A DNA stretch of 38,691 nucleotides from CAG-582 sp964636965 (GTDB taxonomy: Bacteria; Bacillota_I; Bacilli_A; RF39; UBA660), in the NCBI GenBank assembly GCA_964636965.1, contig CAZWST010000010.1, positions 1 through 38,691 on the forward strand, given 5' to 3'. Made by a program: the position numbers and the translations under genes. Below the pieces are notes generated by a model that was not told the origin of the DNA, did not search any database, and worked only from the letters and a program-made list of their open reading frames with translations. This document shows, piece after piece, positions 15,936-24,820 of this stretch (position 1 is its first letter; each line of letters starts with the position of its first letter).

Positions 15936-16481
15936 CTACTCTGATACCTTAACCATTGTAGTTCTTAATACTTTATCTTTATACATATAGCCTTTTTGTA
16001 AGACTTCTATTACAATTCCAGCTTCTACACCTTCACGTGCTTCTGTAAGTACAGCTTGATGGAAAGCTGGATCAAATGGTTTATTCAAACAATCAATTTC
16101 AACTACACCATTTTCATTTAAGATATTTAATATATTAGTATATATCATTTCAAATCCTTTTAAGAATTCTTGATTATCATCATTTTTCATATTCAAGGCT
16201 CTTTCAAAATTATCAATAATATTAACTAACTTTTTTAATATATCTTCATTAGCATACTTATGCATATTTTGAACTTCTTCTTCTTTTCTTTTTCGGAAGT
16301 TCATCATTTCTGCTTGGATACGCATTGCTTTTTCTTTTTCTTTTCCTAATTCTTCAGTTAGTTTAAGAATTTCTTCATCGCCCTTTTTCTTATTTTTCTT
16401 TTTTTCGGGCTTATTTTTATTTTCATTTGTTTCTTGAGCTTTTTCTAGCTCACTTTTTACATTTTCTTCTTCTATGTTCAA
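15936..16481 (-). CDS. grpE: Nucleotide exchange factor GrpE
   Basis: Releases ADP from DnaK. A Lys/Glu-rich disordered N-terminus and coiled coil (about 25-85) are followed by the conserved core (MMNFRKRKEEE, LVNIIDNFERAL) and the C-terminal beta domain with FDPAFHQAV and VLQKGYMYKDKVLRTTMVKV. Length 181 aa is typical. The start is TTG at 16481, because GAGGT lies 6 nt upstream and no nearby ATG fits. It starts 15 nt after the hrcA stop and ends 22 nt before dnaK. Confidence 0.97.
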   Translation of the reverse strand: MNIEEENVKSELEKAQETNENKNKPEKKKNKKKGDEEILKLTEELGKEKEKAMRIQAEMMNFRKRKEEEVQNMHKYANEDILKKLVNIIDNFERALNMKNDDNQEFLKGFEMIYTNILNILNENGVVEIDCLNKPFDPAFHQAVLTEAREGVEAGIVIEVLQKGYMYKDKVLRTTMVKVSE

Positions 16482-16496
16482 GGAATTACCTCTTTT

Positions 16497-17504
16497 CTAT
16501 TTTTCTATATAAGATTTTAAGAAATTTAGAAGAGTAAATACTTTATCATATTCCATTCTCTTTGGACCAATGATAGCAAGTGTTCCTTCGTCATTTCCAA
16601 CCTTATAGTGAGTTTTAATTATTGTAACATCTGGGTCAAATTCAGTTTCTTCACCTATATAAACATTAATATTCGAATCACTTGTTTGAATATTTTTGAC
16701 TAATTCAATATTTTCCAGTTTAGCAATCATATCTTTAACCTTATCTGGTGTATCATATTCTTTATAATCAAGAATATTCGTTTTTCCACCAAATACAACA
16801 TCAGAATTATCAATTGTAAAATCTCTAAAAGCCGATGAGAAGAAATTGCATACTTCTTCATATCTGTTAATTACGTCTTTAATCTTTGGTTTAATTTCTA
16901 GTTCAAGTCTTTCTGAAATCTTAGAAAGTGGAGTTCCAACTAGCGCTTTATTAATTATTTCAGAAGTTTTAATTAACTCCATTAGATTGATATCACGGTT
17001 TATATTTACTTGTTTATTTTCAACTATTCCTTGATTTGTTACAAGTACTGCAACAACTCTTCTATCTCCTGAATCTTCATCCTCATCTAAAGGTATAATA
17101 CTTATTTGCTTTAAAGTAGAAAAGTCAGCTCCAGGACCAATAATAACACTCGTATAATGTGTTATATCGCTTATTATTTCCATACATTTTTGAATAGCAT
17201 CACTTACAACTAAATTAGTATTATTTAAAATAGTTTGTAATTTTAATACATCTTCACCTGTAATATCTTTTGGTTCCATTAAATTATCGACATAATATCT
17301 ATATCCAGCTTCAGAAGGAATTCTACCACTTGATAAGTGTTCTTTTTCTAGTAGATTTAAATCTTCTAACAAAGCCATATCATTACGTATCGTTGCCGAA
17401 GATACTTTAAAGTGATCTACTAGTGATTTTGATCCAACTGGTTTAAATGTTTGAATATAGGTTTCAACAATTATTTTGAGTAACTCTTTTTGTCTATCTC
17501 CCAT
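16497..17504 (-). CDS. hrcA: Heat-inducible transcription repressor HrcA
   Basis: Repressor of class I heat-shock genes, binding CIRCE elements as a dimer. The N-terminal winged helix (about 1-70) contains SSATIRNDMALLEDLNLLEKEHLSSGRIPSEAGYRYYVD-type family sequence. A central GAF-like region follows with NQGIVENKQ, and the C-terminus has VYIGEE and LAIIGPKRMEYDK. Length 335 aa is normal. The ATG at 17504 has AGAGGTGA upstream. It is first in the operon with a perfect sigma-A promoter flanked by two CIRCE-like repeats, so it regulates itself with grpE and dnaK. Confidence 0.97.
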   Translation of the reverse strand: MGDRQKELLKIIVETYIQTFKPVGSKSLVDHFKVSSATIRNDMALLEDLNLLEKEHLSSGRIPSEAGYRYYVDNLMEPKDITGEDVLKLQTILNNTNLVVSDAIQKCMEIISDITHYTSVIIGPGADFSTLKQISIIPLDEDEDSGDRRVVAVLVTNQGIVENKQVNINRDINLMELIKTSEIINKALVGTPLSKISERLELEIKPKIKDVINRYEEVCNFFSSAFRDFTIDNSDVVFGGKTNILDYKEYDTPDKVKDMIAKLENIELVKNIQTSDSNINVYIGEETEFDPDVTIIKTHYKVGNDEGTLAIIGPKRMEYDKVFTLLNFLKSYIEK

Positions 17505-17513
17505 AACTCACCT

Positions 17514-17540
17514 CTGGCACATCTATTTTCTCAGTGCTAA
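17514..17540. promoter_or_regulatory. CIRCE-like element, downstream copy
   Basis: CTGGCACAT, 9-nt spacer, CAGTGCTAA. The right half matches the CIRCE half GAGTGCTAA in 8 of 9 positions; the left half keeps only GCAC and one T. It spans the predicted transcription start and reaches the hrcA ribosome site. Confidence 0.5.
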
Positions 17541-17544
17541 ATTA

Positions 17545-17573
17545 ATTATATTATTATCATTAGCACTTGTCAA
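17545..17573 (-). promoter_or_regulatory. Consensus sigma-A promoter of hrcA-grpE-dnaK
   Basis: TTGACA (17573-17568), exactly 17 bp, TATAAT (17550-17545): a perfect consensus, expected for a heavily repressed heat-shock operon. Start about 17538. Confidence 0.85.
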
Positions 17574-17586
17574 TACTATTTGCTAA
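17560..17586. promoter_or_regulatory. CIRCE-like element, upstream copy
   Basis: TTAGCACTT, 9-nt spacer, ATTTGCTAA. The left half matches the CIRCE half TTAGCACTC in 8 of 9 positions, the right half in 6 of 9, and the N9 spacing is exact. It overlaps the -35 of hrcA. Confidence 0.7.
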
Positions 17587-17594
17587 TAATATGT

Positions 17595-17624
17595 AAAAAA
17601 AAGAATATTAGAATCCTAATATTC
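17595..17624 (-). terminator. Terminator of the 178-aa lipoprotein gene
   Basis: 9-bp stem GAATATTAG / CTAATATTC (17603-17611 with 17616-17624), followed by T8 on the minus strand. It overlaps the stop codon. Confidence 0.8.
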
Positions 17625-18152
17625 ATAAGTACCATGTAATTTAGAAAGTTCTTCATGCGTTAAAGGTTCTACTTCCCACTTGCCATCTTTCTTTAAAAGA
17701 TTAAGTGTTAGTGTATAATCAACTGTATCAGTCGTATCAAGCATTTTCTTTATTTTATAAGCAAAGTATTTAGAAAAATCAACATCTCCGTCATCATTTA
17801 CAAAATCAGCTTGATTAGCAGTAAAATAATCTCCAGCTAGCTTATCAGATTTATAATAATCATAAACAGTAATTTGAGTCTCAACTAAAGCCTTATCTCC
17901 TTCAATTTTTTCACTTTTAATATCATACTTTAAATTGCTATATTGTTTTAAGTAAAGTTCTTTATAATCTTTTAAAGTATCCTCATTTAAATCCTCACTC
18001 GCTAAATACTCATCTAACTCTTTTGATACACTTTCCGAATTATTCTTATAATTATTTAAAAATCTTGAAACAGCATCTTTTGGTTTATTTCCTAGTAACG
18101 CACATCCAGATAATAGTAACACCATAAATAATAAAACAAATATCTTTTTCAT
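17616..18152 (-). CDS. Unknown lipoprotein, 178 aa
   Basis: Membrane-anchored lipoprotein. The signal peptide ends in the lipobox LLSGC, with the lipid-bearing Cys at residue 17. The rest is helical then mixed, with a C-terminal segment LTLNLLKKDGKWEVEPLT resembling DUF4878/NTF2-like accessory lipoproteins, though I cannot assign a family. The ATG at 18152 is chosen because GAGGAG lies just upstream and it gives a proper signal peptide; an upstream in-frame start at 18200 would add 16 residues before it. The gene is separated from the upstream one by a terminator at 18201. Confidence 0.8.
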   Translation of the reverse strand: MKKIFVLLFMVLLLSGCALLGNKPKDAVSRFLNNYKNNSESVSKELDEYLASEDLNEDTLKDYKELYLKQYSNLKYDIKSEKIEGDKALVETQITVYDYYKSDKLAGDYFTANQADFVNDDGDVDFSKYFAYKIKKMLDTTDTVDYTLTLNLLKKDGKWEVEPLTHEELSKLHGTYEY

Positions 18153-18200
18153 TTTTATCTCCTCAGTCATAGTATTTACCAAAAAAACAAATTTATACAT

Positions 18201-18226
18201 AAAAAAGAAGCATTAAGCTGCTTCTT
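18201..18226 (-). terminator. Terminator of the DUF1292-like gene
   Basis: 8-bp stem AAGAAGCA / TGCTTCTT (18205-18212 with 18219-18226), 6-nt loop, then a T6 run on the minus strand. The stem uses the last Ala/Glu codons. Confidence 0.75.
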
Positions 18227-18521
18227 CTTCATCAGCTAATGCTTCTAATTCATCTAAGTCTCCGTTAAGGATCTTATCTGCAACAATATCTTTAAACTCT
18301 TCGATTAACTCATCATATAATTCTTTGTTATCAATATCTTTAAGATATTCATCATCATTAACCTTCATTACTTCATAGATAATAAATTCATCCGTAGGAG
18401 TTTCATCTTCTAATGTTCTAACTGTATAAACATATTTTTTATTATCTTCGTGAGTTAATTCTTCAAGAATTAAATATTCAACATTATTTTCTAGTGTAAC
18501 AATATTTCCAACCTCTATCAT
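18213..18521 (-). CDS. DUF1292-like small acidic protein
   Basis: 102-residue, strongly acidic cytoplasmic protein. The N-terminal beta pattern (EVGNIVTLENNVEYLILEEL..., YVYTVRTLEDET) and the acidic EEEAA tail resemble the DUF1292 (YrzB-like) family of Firmicutes, whose role is not established. The ATG at 18521 follows AAAGGATG. It lies 16 nt after the 841-residue protein gene, so the two probably share an mRNA; a terminator follows directly. Confidence 0.7.
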   Translation of the reverse strand: MIEVGNIVTLENNVEYLILEELTHEDNKKYVYTVRTLEDETPTDEFIIYEVMKVNDDEYLKDIDNKELYDELIEEFKDIVADKILNGDLDELEALADEEEAA

Positions 18522-18537
18522 ATTCTTGCATCCTTTC

Positions 18538-21063
18538 CTATAATCCTAGTCCATCATTAACTACTGGATTTTTAATTTGATCTATACTATTAAATAATAC
18601 GTTTTTATCTGTAGTATTAGCTACTAGAGAATCTAAATTAGCTATTTGATCATCAGTTAAACCACTTAAATCAGATTCCAATGCTAACATTTCAATATCA
18701 TCTAGTCCAAATTGTTGTTGATATTTATTATAATATTGAGCTAAAAGAGCATCATTTAATTCATCACTTTGTTGAACATTATCTTTATTTAATCCATCAT
18801 CAGGATTATTATCTATGTTAAGGTCACCTGATAAATTATCTATTTCATCATCACTTACAGGTGCACCAGAAGATGTTCCATCACCAAAGTTACCATTTTT
18901 TTGAGTTAATTCATTTAAAGCATCATCTTGAGTAGGATTAATTGGAGGAAGATTATCTTCTTCTACATTTTCTTCTTTATTTCTTCTAAACTTGCTGAAT
19001 AAATTTTTAATACCTTTTCCATTCTTTTTAGCTTTTTTAAGTTTTACTGTATCCATCATACCAAATTGTTCAGATTCAATATTGAAATTATATCCTCCAA
19101 ATTGAGTATATAGTACTGGTAAATTATCAACTGTTATTCTTGGTAAATTATATTTTTCTTGATAGTCTCCACGTTTTTCACCATTAAAGTTTTTAAATTT
19201 CTTATCAAGTTGTTCTTGGAACATATCAACAACACTTTGAAGTTCAGCTTGATTTAATGAATAATCATCACCTATAGCCATACCAGTAGATCTAGAATCA
19301 ATTAATCCAACATCTACACCATTTTTAACTATAGCGAATCTAACTTCACCAGTTTCAGGAACCGTTCTAATCTTGAACTTAATTCCACTCTTCTTATTAT
19401 TTTTATTAAATTGTCTTGTAACATTATGAGCTATACGATTTAGCTTAAATGATGTTGAATTATATCTTGCAATTGCAGGTAAATCATATAATAATTCCCT
19501 ACCAGCAGCAAATGCAATTGATCCAGCGCCTAAAACAGTAGCTCCGCTAAATAAAGCAGCTGATATTGGAGCTAATGGAGGAACTAATGCAAGTCCAGCA
19601 GCAGCTAATGCAACACATCCTGTAGCAAGAGATACCTTCATTGTTCTCATTCTTCTAGCACTTCTTACACGTTTTGCAGCTTTCATAACATTGGCAACAT
19701 CATTAGATACACCACTTGTTGGTTGCAAACCGCTATTACCTAAATTATTTCCTTGTACTTCATTATTTTCTTGAGTATTGTTTTCTGGTGTATTTTCACC
19801 CGGATTGTTATTTTGTTGTCCATTATTCTCTGGTGTATTATTTTGTGGTGTATTTTCACCTGTATTATTTTGTTGTCCATTATTCTCTGGTGTATTATTT
19901 TGTGGTGTATTTTCACCTATATTATTTTGTTGTGTATTATTCTCTGGAGTATTATTTTCTGGAGTATTATTTTCTGGACCATTATTTTGTTGTTCATTGT
20001 TTTCTGGATTGTTATTTTGTGGTCCGTTATTAATGTCTTGTCCTTCAACACGTCCATACTTATCAACATGTGCTTTGTCTATTTCTTTACTATCCTCAAT
20101 AGACTTAATAGTATTTCTAAGTTTTTTAGTAGTCTCAGTTGCTTTTGTAATAAATTCATTAGCATTTGCGACCCCTTCATAGTGTTGCTTAAATTCAGAA
20201 ATTGCAAGTTCAATTGCATCAATCTTATCAAGTTCAGCACTATAGTTATCTTTAAATACTTTAAAGCTGTCCATTAAACTTTTAATTTTATCAGCAATAG
20301 ATAACTCATCATTATAAAGGTTATCTAAATCAACAAATTTAACATTTTCATGCATATTTGGTTCAACAAATTTAAATATATCATTAAATACTATATTATA
20401 AAGATCAGCAACTTTTTCAGAACAATTAATTACAAGTTTTTGTACATTAATTGTTGCTATTTGTTTACGATATTCACTTATTGCATTAGTAACATATTGA
20501 CCATTACCATTAGTTTGAGCTTGGTAACCCATTCTCTTTATTTCATATTCAATATTATCAATTTGAGTATCTAACATTCTCTTTTGAGTTTTTAAATAAT
20601 CTTTTTCGTTATCAAAATTAGCTTTAGCTACTTTAAGTTGATTTTTAGCTTTATTAATTTCTCTTTCAAATTGCATAGATAATTTATCAATTTGAGCTTT
20701 CATAGTAACTATTTCTAATTTAGCATCCCCTTGTTCAGCATTTAATTGCTTAACTTGAGATTCTAAAGATTGTCTTTCAGAATCAGTAAGCATATCAACA
20801 GATACTATATTACCTTTTTCATCTTTAAACTTTAAAGAATCCGATAATGATTCATAATATGATTCTATAGTAATATTATCATCATTAAAGAAATCTTTTA
20901 CTTTTCCACTAACATTATACTTTTGAGATTTTTCATCAACTAAAGTTTGTAAATTGGAAATATCTCCACCTATTTTATCAAGTGAAGTTCCAAGACCTTT
21001 ATATAGGTCACAGAAACGACCAGCAGCAGCATTAATTGCAAAAATTGCGCTATTTTCGTTCAT
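18538..21063 (-). CDS. 841-residue coiled-coil protein with N/P/E/Q repeats and membrane hairpin
   Basis: Unrecognised. Residues 1-340 are alpha-helical with coiled-coil stretches (about 90-190 and 225-335). Residues 345-445 are a low-complexity linker built of ENNTP/QQNN units, including two 19-residue tandem copies. Two hydrophobic segments (about 475-520) with Ala/Gly-rich sequence form a likely membrane hairpin. A basic-then-acidic C-terminal half follows without cysteines. There is no signal peptide, so both ends probably stay in the cytoplasm. The start ATG at 21063 has GGGAGGAA upstream and a clear promoter. Codon use fits the neighbours. A scaffold or envelope-tethering role is conceivable but not shown. 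Confidence 0.8.
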   Translation of the reverse strand: MNENSAIFAINAAAGRFCDLYKGLGTSLDKIGGDISNLQTLVDEKSQKYNVSGKVKDFFNDDNITIESYYESLSDSLKFKDEKGNIVSVDMLTDSERQSLESQVKQLNAEQGDAKLEIVTMKAQIDKLSMQFEREINKAKNQLKVAKANFDNEKDYLKTQKRMLDTQIDNIEYEIKRMGYQAQTNGNGQYVTNAISEYRKQIATINVQKLVINCSEKVADLYNIVFNDIFKFVEPNMHENVKFVDLDNLYNDELSIADKIKSLMDSFKVFKDNYSAELDKIDAIELAISEFKQHYEGVANANEFITKATETTKKLRNTIKSIEDSKEIDKAHVDKYGRVEGQDINNGPQNNNPENNEQQNNGPENNTPENNTPENNTQQNNIGENTPQNNTPENNGQQNNTGENTPQNNTPENNGQQNNNPGENTPENNTQENNEVQGNNLGNSGLQPTSGVSNDVANVMKAAKRVRSARRMRTMKVSLATGCVALAAAGLALVPPLAPISAALFSGATVLGAGSIAFAAGRELLYDLPAIARYNSTSFKLNRIAHNVTRQFNKNNKKSGIKFKIRTVPETGEVRFAIVKNGVDVGLIDSRSTGMAIGDDYSLNQAELQSVVDMFQEQLDKKFKNFNGEKRGDYQEKYNLPRITVDNLPVLYTQFGGYNFNIESEQFGMMDTVKLKKAKKNGKGIKNLFSKFRRNKEENVEEDNLPPINPTQDDALNELTQKNGNFGDGTSSGAPVSDDEIDNLSGDLNIDNNPDDGLNKDNVQQSDELNDALLAQYYNKYQQQFGLDDIEMLALESDLSGLTDDQIANLDSLVANTTDKNVLFNSIDQIKNPVVNDGLGL
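19808..19921. repeat. 57-bp in-frame tandem repeat, two copies plus partials
   Basis: Two adjacent 57-bp units (19808-19864 and 19865-19921) differ at a single base and encode a 19-residue unit rich in Asn, Gln, Pro and Glu. Shorter degenerate pieces extend to about 20030. Near-perfect DNA identity suggests recent expansion, and copy number could vary by slippage without a frameshift. Confidence 0.85.
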
Positions 21064-21102
21064 AAATTCATTCCTCCCACGTTATTCTTTCAAACGAGAC
21101 AT

Positions 21103-21131
21103 ATATTACCAAAAAAAGGTTATTTCGTCAA
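21103..21131 (-). promoter_or_regulatory. Promoter of the 841-aa gene flanked by an inverted repeat
   Basis: TTGACG (21131-21126), 17-bp spacer, TAATAT (21108-21103). An 8-bp inverted repeat (TTTCAAAC at 21088-21095, GTTTGAAA at 21132-21139) brackets the promoter with centres 44 bp apart. Confidence 0.55.
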
Positions 21132-21206
21132 GTTTGAAACATATTCCTACTATATAGATAAATTTTATCAAACATTTTTACAAATGTATACACTTTTTTG
21201 TAAACC

Positions 21207-24149
21207 TTACAGATTTTCAAGTTTAACACTGACAAGTTTTGATACACCAGACTCTTGCATTGTAATACCATATAAAGTATTAGCGTATTCCATTGTCCTT
21301 TTTTTATGTGTTATAACAATAAATTGACTTGTTTTTTCATATTCTTGTAAATATGTACCAAATTGATCAACATTAGCTTCATCTAAAGCTGCTTCAACTT
21401 CATCTAAAATGCAAAAAGGAACAGTTCTAATATTTAAGATACTAAATAAAAGCGCTATAGCAGTTAAAGTCATTTCTCCACCAGAAAGTGTATTTATACT
21501 TTTTAAATTCTTTCCTGGAGGTAAAGCAAGAATATCTACTCCTGTAGTTAGCATATCTTCTTTATCAGTAAGTATTAGCTCAGCTTTACCGCCTCTAAAT
21601 AATTTTTTAAACACTTTTCCAAACTCTTCATTAACTTTATTAAAAGTTTCTTCAAAACGCGTTTTCATTGTATTGTCTAAATCAGTTATTATTTCAAGTA
21701 AATTATCAATCGCACTTTTTAAATCAGCTCTTTGAGCCACTAAGAAAGTGTATCTAGCATCAACTCTTTCAAACTCTTGAATTGAGCCAACATTAACATC
21801 TCCTAAATCACGTATATCACGTCTTAAATGATTAACCTTACTTCTTGCAGCAACTTCATCCATATCTAATGAATACTCACTAATAGCTTTTTCATAAGTC
21901 ATTTGATACTCTTCACTTAATTTGTTAAGCAAATTGTCAAGTTTAACATCCATTTTACCAATATTTACTTCAATATCTCTTAATTCATTTTGACGTTTAT
22001 TGTATTCTGAATTATTCTTACGATTAATTGATTCTAATTCATTAATATTATTAACCAAATCATTTTTATCTGACTTAATTGAATTTAATTTAGTATTTAT
22101 TTCATCTTTCTTAGTTGTATATTGTAAATATAAAGCTAACACTTCATCAAGTTCTTTATCAGTTCGATTATTTAAAACATTGTCAGTTCCTTTAAGTTCA
22201 AGTAAGCAAGCCTCTAAAGCGTCTTCCTTGGCTTTCTTTTCATTTTGTCTATTTTCAATAATCTCATTTACTTTAACACTTTCACCTTGGATATTAAATA
22301 CTTTTTCTTCCTCTATTTTTAAATCATTATCTATTTTATTAATATGTTCTTCTACAAGTTTAACTTCATTAGTTAAAGCATCACTTGTTTTAATTAATGA
22401 TTCAAGCTCAAACTTTAAATTAATTACACCATTACTTGCTTTATTCATACCACCACTCATGGCACCACCTGTATGTAATAATTCACCATCAAGTGTAATT
22501 ATACGATATCTATAATTAAGTTTTTTACCTAGTTTATTCATGGTATCAATATTATCAACAATTAAAGTATTTCCCAATTGATTTTTAATAATTGCATCAT
22601 AAAGTGGATTATATTTAACAAGATTAGAAGCAACATCTATAAATCCGGGAATTTCTTTACATATAGTTAAATCATCACTACTTACACTTCTACCTTTAAT
22701 AACACTTATTGGAAAGAATGTTGCACGTCCTAATTTATTATCCCTTAGATAATTAATTGCTTCTTTGGCTTTTTCTTCATCATCAACAACAATCACGTTA
22801 GCATTGGCTCCAAGGGCAATTTCTAAGGCTTTAGCATACTTTTCTTCAGTATCAATTAATTTAACTAATACATCATGTATTCCCGATAATCTTGGATTAT
22901 TTATTACACTTTTAACGGCGTATGGAAGTTTAGTGTCATTTTCAATATTATCTTTTAAAACTTCTATTCTATTTTTAGTATTAATTAAATTCATTGATTT
23001 ACTAGATAGTTCAGAAGTTAAAGTTTCCTTTCTTAAAGCAAGTAATCTATATTCTTCTCTTGCTTTATCTAAAGAAGTACTTTTCTTTTCTGCATCATCA
23101 CTTAATTCTTTAATCTTATTTTCTAAAGAACTAATCTCTTTTCGTAATTCAACTTCTCTTTCTTTAAGGATTAAAATATTACTTTCAAGCTTGGCATCAC
23201 TTGCTTCATATTTCTTTCTTTCCATAATTACTTGTTTACGAGTTTGAGTTTCCGAAATAGATTCATTAACTTTAATCAATTCTTCATTTAATCTATTTAA
23301 TTCTTCATCTAATTTAATGTTTTCTAGTTTTAAATTTTCAAGTTTGCTAGTATCAGTTGACTCAGAACTTTCAAAATTCAAAAGTTCTTCCTTTAATTCA
23401 CTTGCTTTAGTCTTTGACTTAGAATATTCTGTATTTATATTTTTAATATCACTTGCAATTAAAGATACTTCAATACTTTCAAGTTCACCTTTAAGTTCTA
23501 AATATTTTTTAGCATCTTCTGCTTGTTTTTTTAAAGGTTCATGCATTTCTTCTAACTCACTTATAACTAAATCAACTTTTTCTAAATTATCATTAGTATT
23601 ATCAAGCTTGCGCATTGTCTCTTCTTTTCTCTTTTTATATTTTAATACTCCAGATGCTTCTTCTATAATAAGTCTTCTATCTTGAGGTTTTCCTTTTAAT
23701 ATTTCCATTATTTTACCTTGAGATATTATGGAAAAAGAATCAGCATTAGCACCACTATCTAAAAAAAGGTCAGTTATATCTTTTTTTCTAACTTTAGTGT
23801 TATTAATGTAATATTGATTTTCACCAGTTTTATAAACTTCTCTTTTTATCTCAACTTCTTCAAATTCAGTTGCTAAATAATGATCATGATTATCAAATGT
23901 TAAAGAAACCCAAGCACGAGTTAAAGGAGCTCTTGAAGAAGATCCAGCAAAAATAACATCACTAGATTGTTCCCCGCCTCTTATTTCTTTTAAACTAGAT
24001 TCACCTAAAACCCATTTAACAGCATCAACAACATTTGATTTACCAGACCCATTTGGCCCAACAATACCAGTTATTCCATCTCCTACCATTATTTCAATTT
24101 TCTCAGCAAAAGATTTAAAACCATGAGCTTTTATACTTAATAATTTCAT
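21207..24149 (-). CDS. smc: Chromosome segregation protein SMC, short-armed
   Basis: Condensin-type ATPase organising the chromosome with ScpA and ScpB. The head has Walker A GPNGSGKS (31-38), signature LSGGE (888-892) and Walker B FCILDE (D916, E917). The hinge lies at about 408-570 (KLPYAVKSV, GIHDVLVKLI, AKALEIALG, GGAMSGGM). The two coiled-coil arms are about 235 and 210 residues, against roughly 330 in Bacillus SMC. The total of 980 residues is therefore about 200 short of the usual 1180, although head and hinge are complete. It is co-transcribed with rnc (12-nt gap), the standard rnc-smc order; ftsY does not follow. Confidence 0.96.
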   Translation of the reverse strand: MKLLSIKAHGFKSFAEKIEIMVGDGITGIVGPNGSGKSNVVDAVKWVLGESSLKEIRGGEQSSDVIFAGSSSRAPLTRAWVSLTFDNHDHYLATEFEEVEIKREVYKTGENQYYINNTKVRKKDITDLFLDSGANADSFSIISQGKIMEILKGKPQDRRLIIEEASGVLKYKKRKEETMRKLDNTNDNLEKVDLVISELEEMHEPLKKQAEDAKKYLELKGELESIEVSLIASDIKNINTEYSKSKTKASELKEELLNFESSESTDTSKLENLKLENIKLDEELNRLNEELIKVNESISETQTRKQVIMERKKYEASDAKLESNILILKEREVELRKEISSLENKIKELSDDAEKKSTSLDKAREEYRLLALRKETLTSELSSKSMNLINTKNRIEVLKDNIENDTKLPYAVKSVINNPRLSGIHDVLVKLIDTEEKYAKALEIALGANANVIVVDDEEKAKEAINYLRDNKLGRATFFPISVIKGRSVSSDDLTICKEIPGFIDVASNLVKYNPLYDAIIKNQLGNTLIVDNIDTMNKLGKKLNYRYRIITLDGELLHTGGAMSGGMNKASNGVINLKFELESLIKTSDALTNEVKLVEEHINKIDNDLKIEEEKVFNIQGESVKVNEIIENRQNEKKAKEDALEACLLELKGTDNVLNNRTDKELDEVLALYLQYTTKKDEINTKLNSIKSDKNDLVNNINELESINRKNNSEYNKRQNELRDIEVNIGKMDVKLDNLLNKLSEEYQMTYEKAISEYSLDMDEVAARSKVNHLRRDIRDLGDVNVGSIQEFERVDARYTFLVAQRADLKSAIDNLLEIITDLDNTMKTRFEETFNKVNEEFGKVFKKLFRGGKAELILTDKEDMLTTGVDILALPPGKNLKSINTLSGGEMTLTAIALLFSILNIRTVPFCILDEVEAALDEANVDQFGTYLQEYEKTSQFIVITHKKRTMEYANTLYGITMQESGVSKLVSVKLENL

Positions 24150-24161
24150 TGTCTCACATCC

Positions 24162-24803
24162 TTAAGCTATTTTACTAATTGCATCGCGAGCAGCATTTTG
24201 TTCTGCTTCCTTTTTAGATTTACCAACGCCTGTCCCAAACTTTATTCCATCAACTATAACATCCACAGTAAAAGTTTTATCATGAGCAGGACCTGTTTCT
24301 GATACAACAACATATTCCAAAGTTTTCTTTTCCATTTGAACCATCTCTTGTAAGTAAGACTTATTATCATGAATAAAAACAACTTCATCTTTTATATAAG
24401 GCACAATTATATCAAGAGCGTACTTTTTAGCAACAGAAAAGCCATGTTCTAAAAATATTACTGCAAGCACACTTTCAAAACAATCTGCCACAATTGAAGG
24501 AGTATGTTTATCTACCCCATTACCAGTTCTAATGTTTTCTGTTAAACCAATTTTATTACTATATTCAAATAAAGCACTCTCACAAACATAACTAGCTCTA
24601 ACTTTAGACATATCTCCTTCTTTTAAACTAGAATGCAAATAAAAATATTCACTAGTTGCAAGCTCTAAAACTGCATCTCCTAAAAATTCAAGTCTTTCAT
24701 AGCTATCAACATTTTCTTCATTTGCATATGAAGAATGTGTAAGAGCTGTCATAAGTAATTGTTCGTTTTTAACACTTATTCCAAGTTTTGTAAGAAATTC
24801 CAT
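24162..24803 (-). CDS. rnc: Ribonuclease III
   Basis: Double-strand-specific endoribonuclease for rRNA and mRNA processing. The catalytic domain holds the signature YERLEFLGDAVLELATSEYFY (about residues 33-53 of the protein). A second acidic site DCFESVLAVIFLEHG carries the conserved Asp/Glu pair. The C-terminal dsRNA-binding domain ends with GVGKSKKEAEQNAARDA. Length 213 aa is normal. The ATG at 24803 is preferred over the GTG at 24812 because AAGGTG sits 6 nt before it. It is first in an operon with smc. Confidence 0.97.
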   Translation of the reverse strand: MEFLTKLGISVKNEQLLMTALTHSSYANEENVDSYERLEFLGDAVLELATSEYFYLHSSLKEGDMSKVRASYVCESALFEYSNKIGLTENIRTGNGVDKHTPSIVADCFESVLAVIFLEHGFSVAKKYALDIIVPYIKDEVVFIHDNKSYLQEMVQMEKKTLEYVVVSETGPAHDKTFTVDVIVDGIKFGTGVGKSKKEAEQNAARDAISKIA

Positions 24804-24820
24804 ATGTTTCACCTTATATT

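Noticed and set aside
19745..20033. Repeat block considered as a CRISPR array
   Set aside because: Units are in-frame, directly adjacent and without unique spacers, and no cas genes are present; it is a protein-coding tandem repeat.
19716..20277. Long open frames on the plus strand rich in Cys, Tyr, Phe and Val
   Set aside because: They are the complement of the Asn/Pro/Gln-repeat region of the minus-strand 841-aa gene; low-complexity repeats keep several frames open. No ribosome site fits.
22715..22730. TGTTGCA half-site within smc resembling the Crp/Fnr operator
   Set aside because: Single half-site inside coding sequence with no second half; chance occurrence.
21409..23685. Several Ser/Leu-rich open frames on the plus strand inside smc
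   Set aside because: All lie opposite the coiled-coil and head coding sequence and have no initiation signals.
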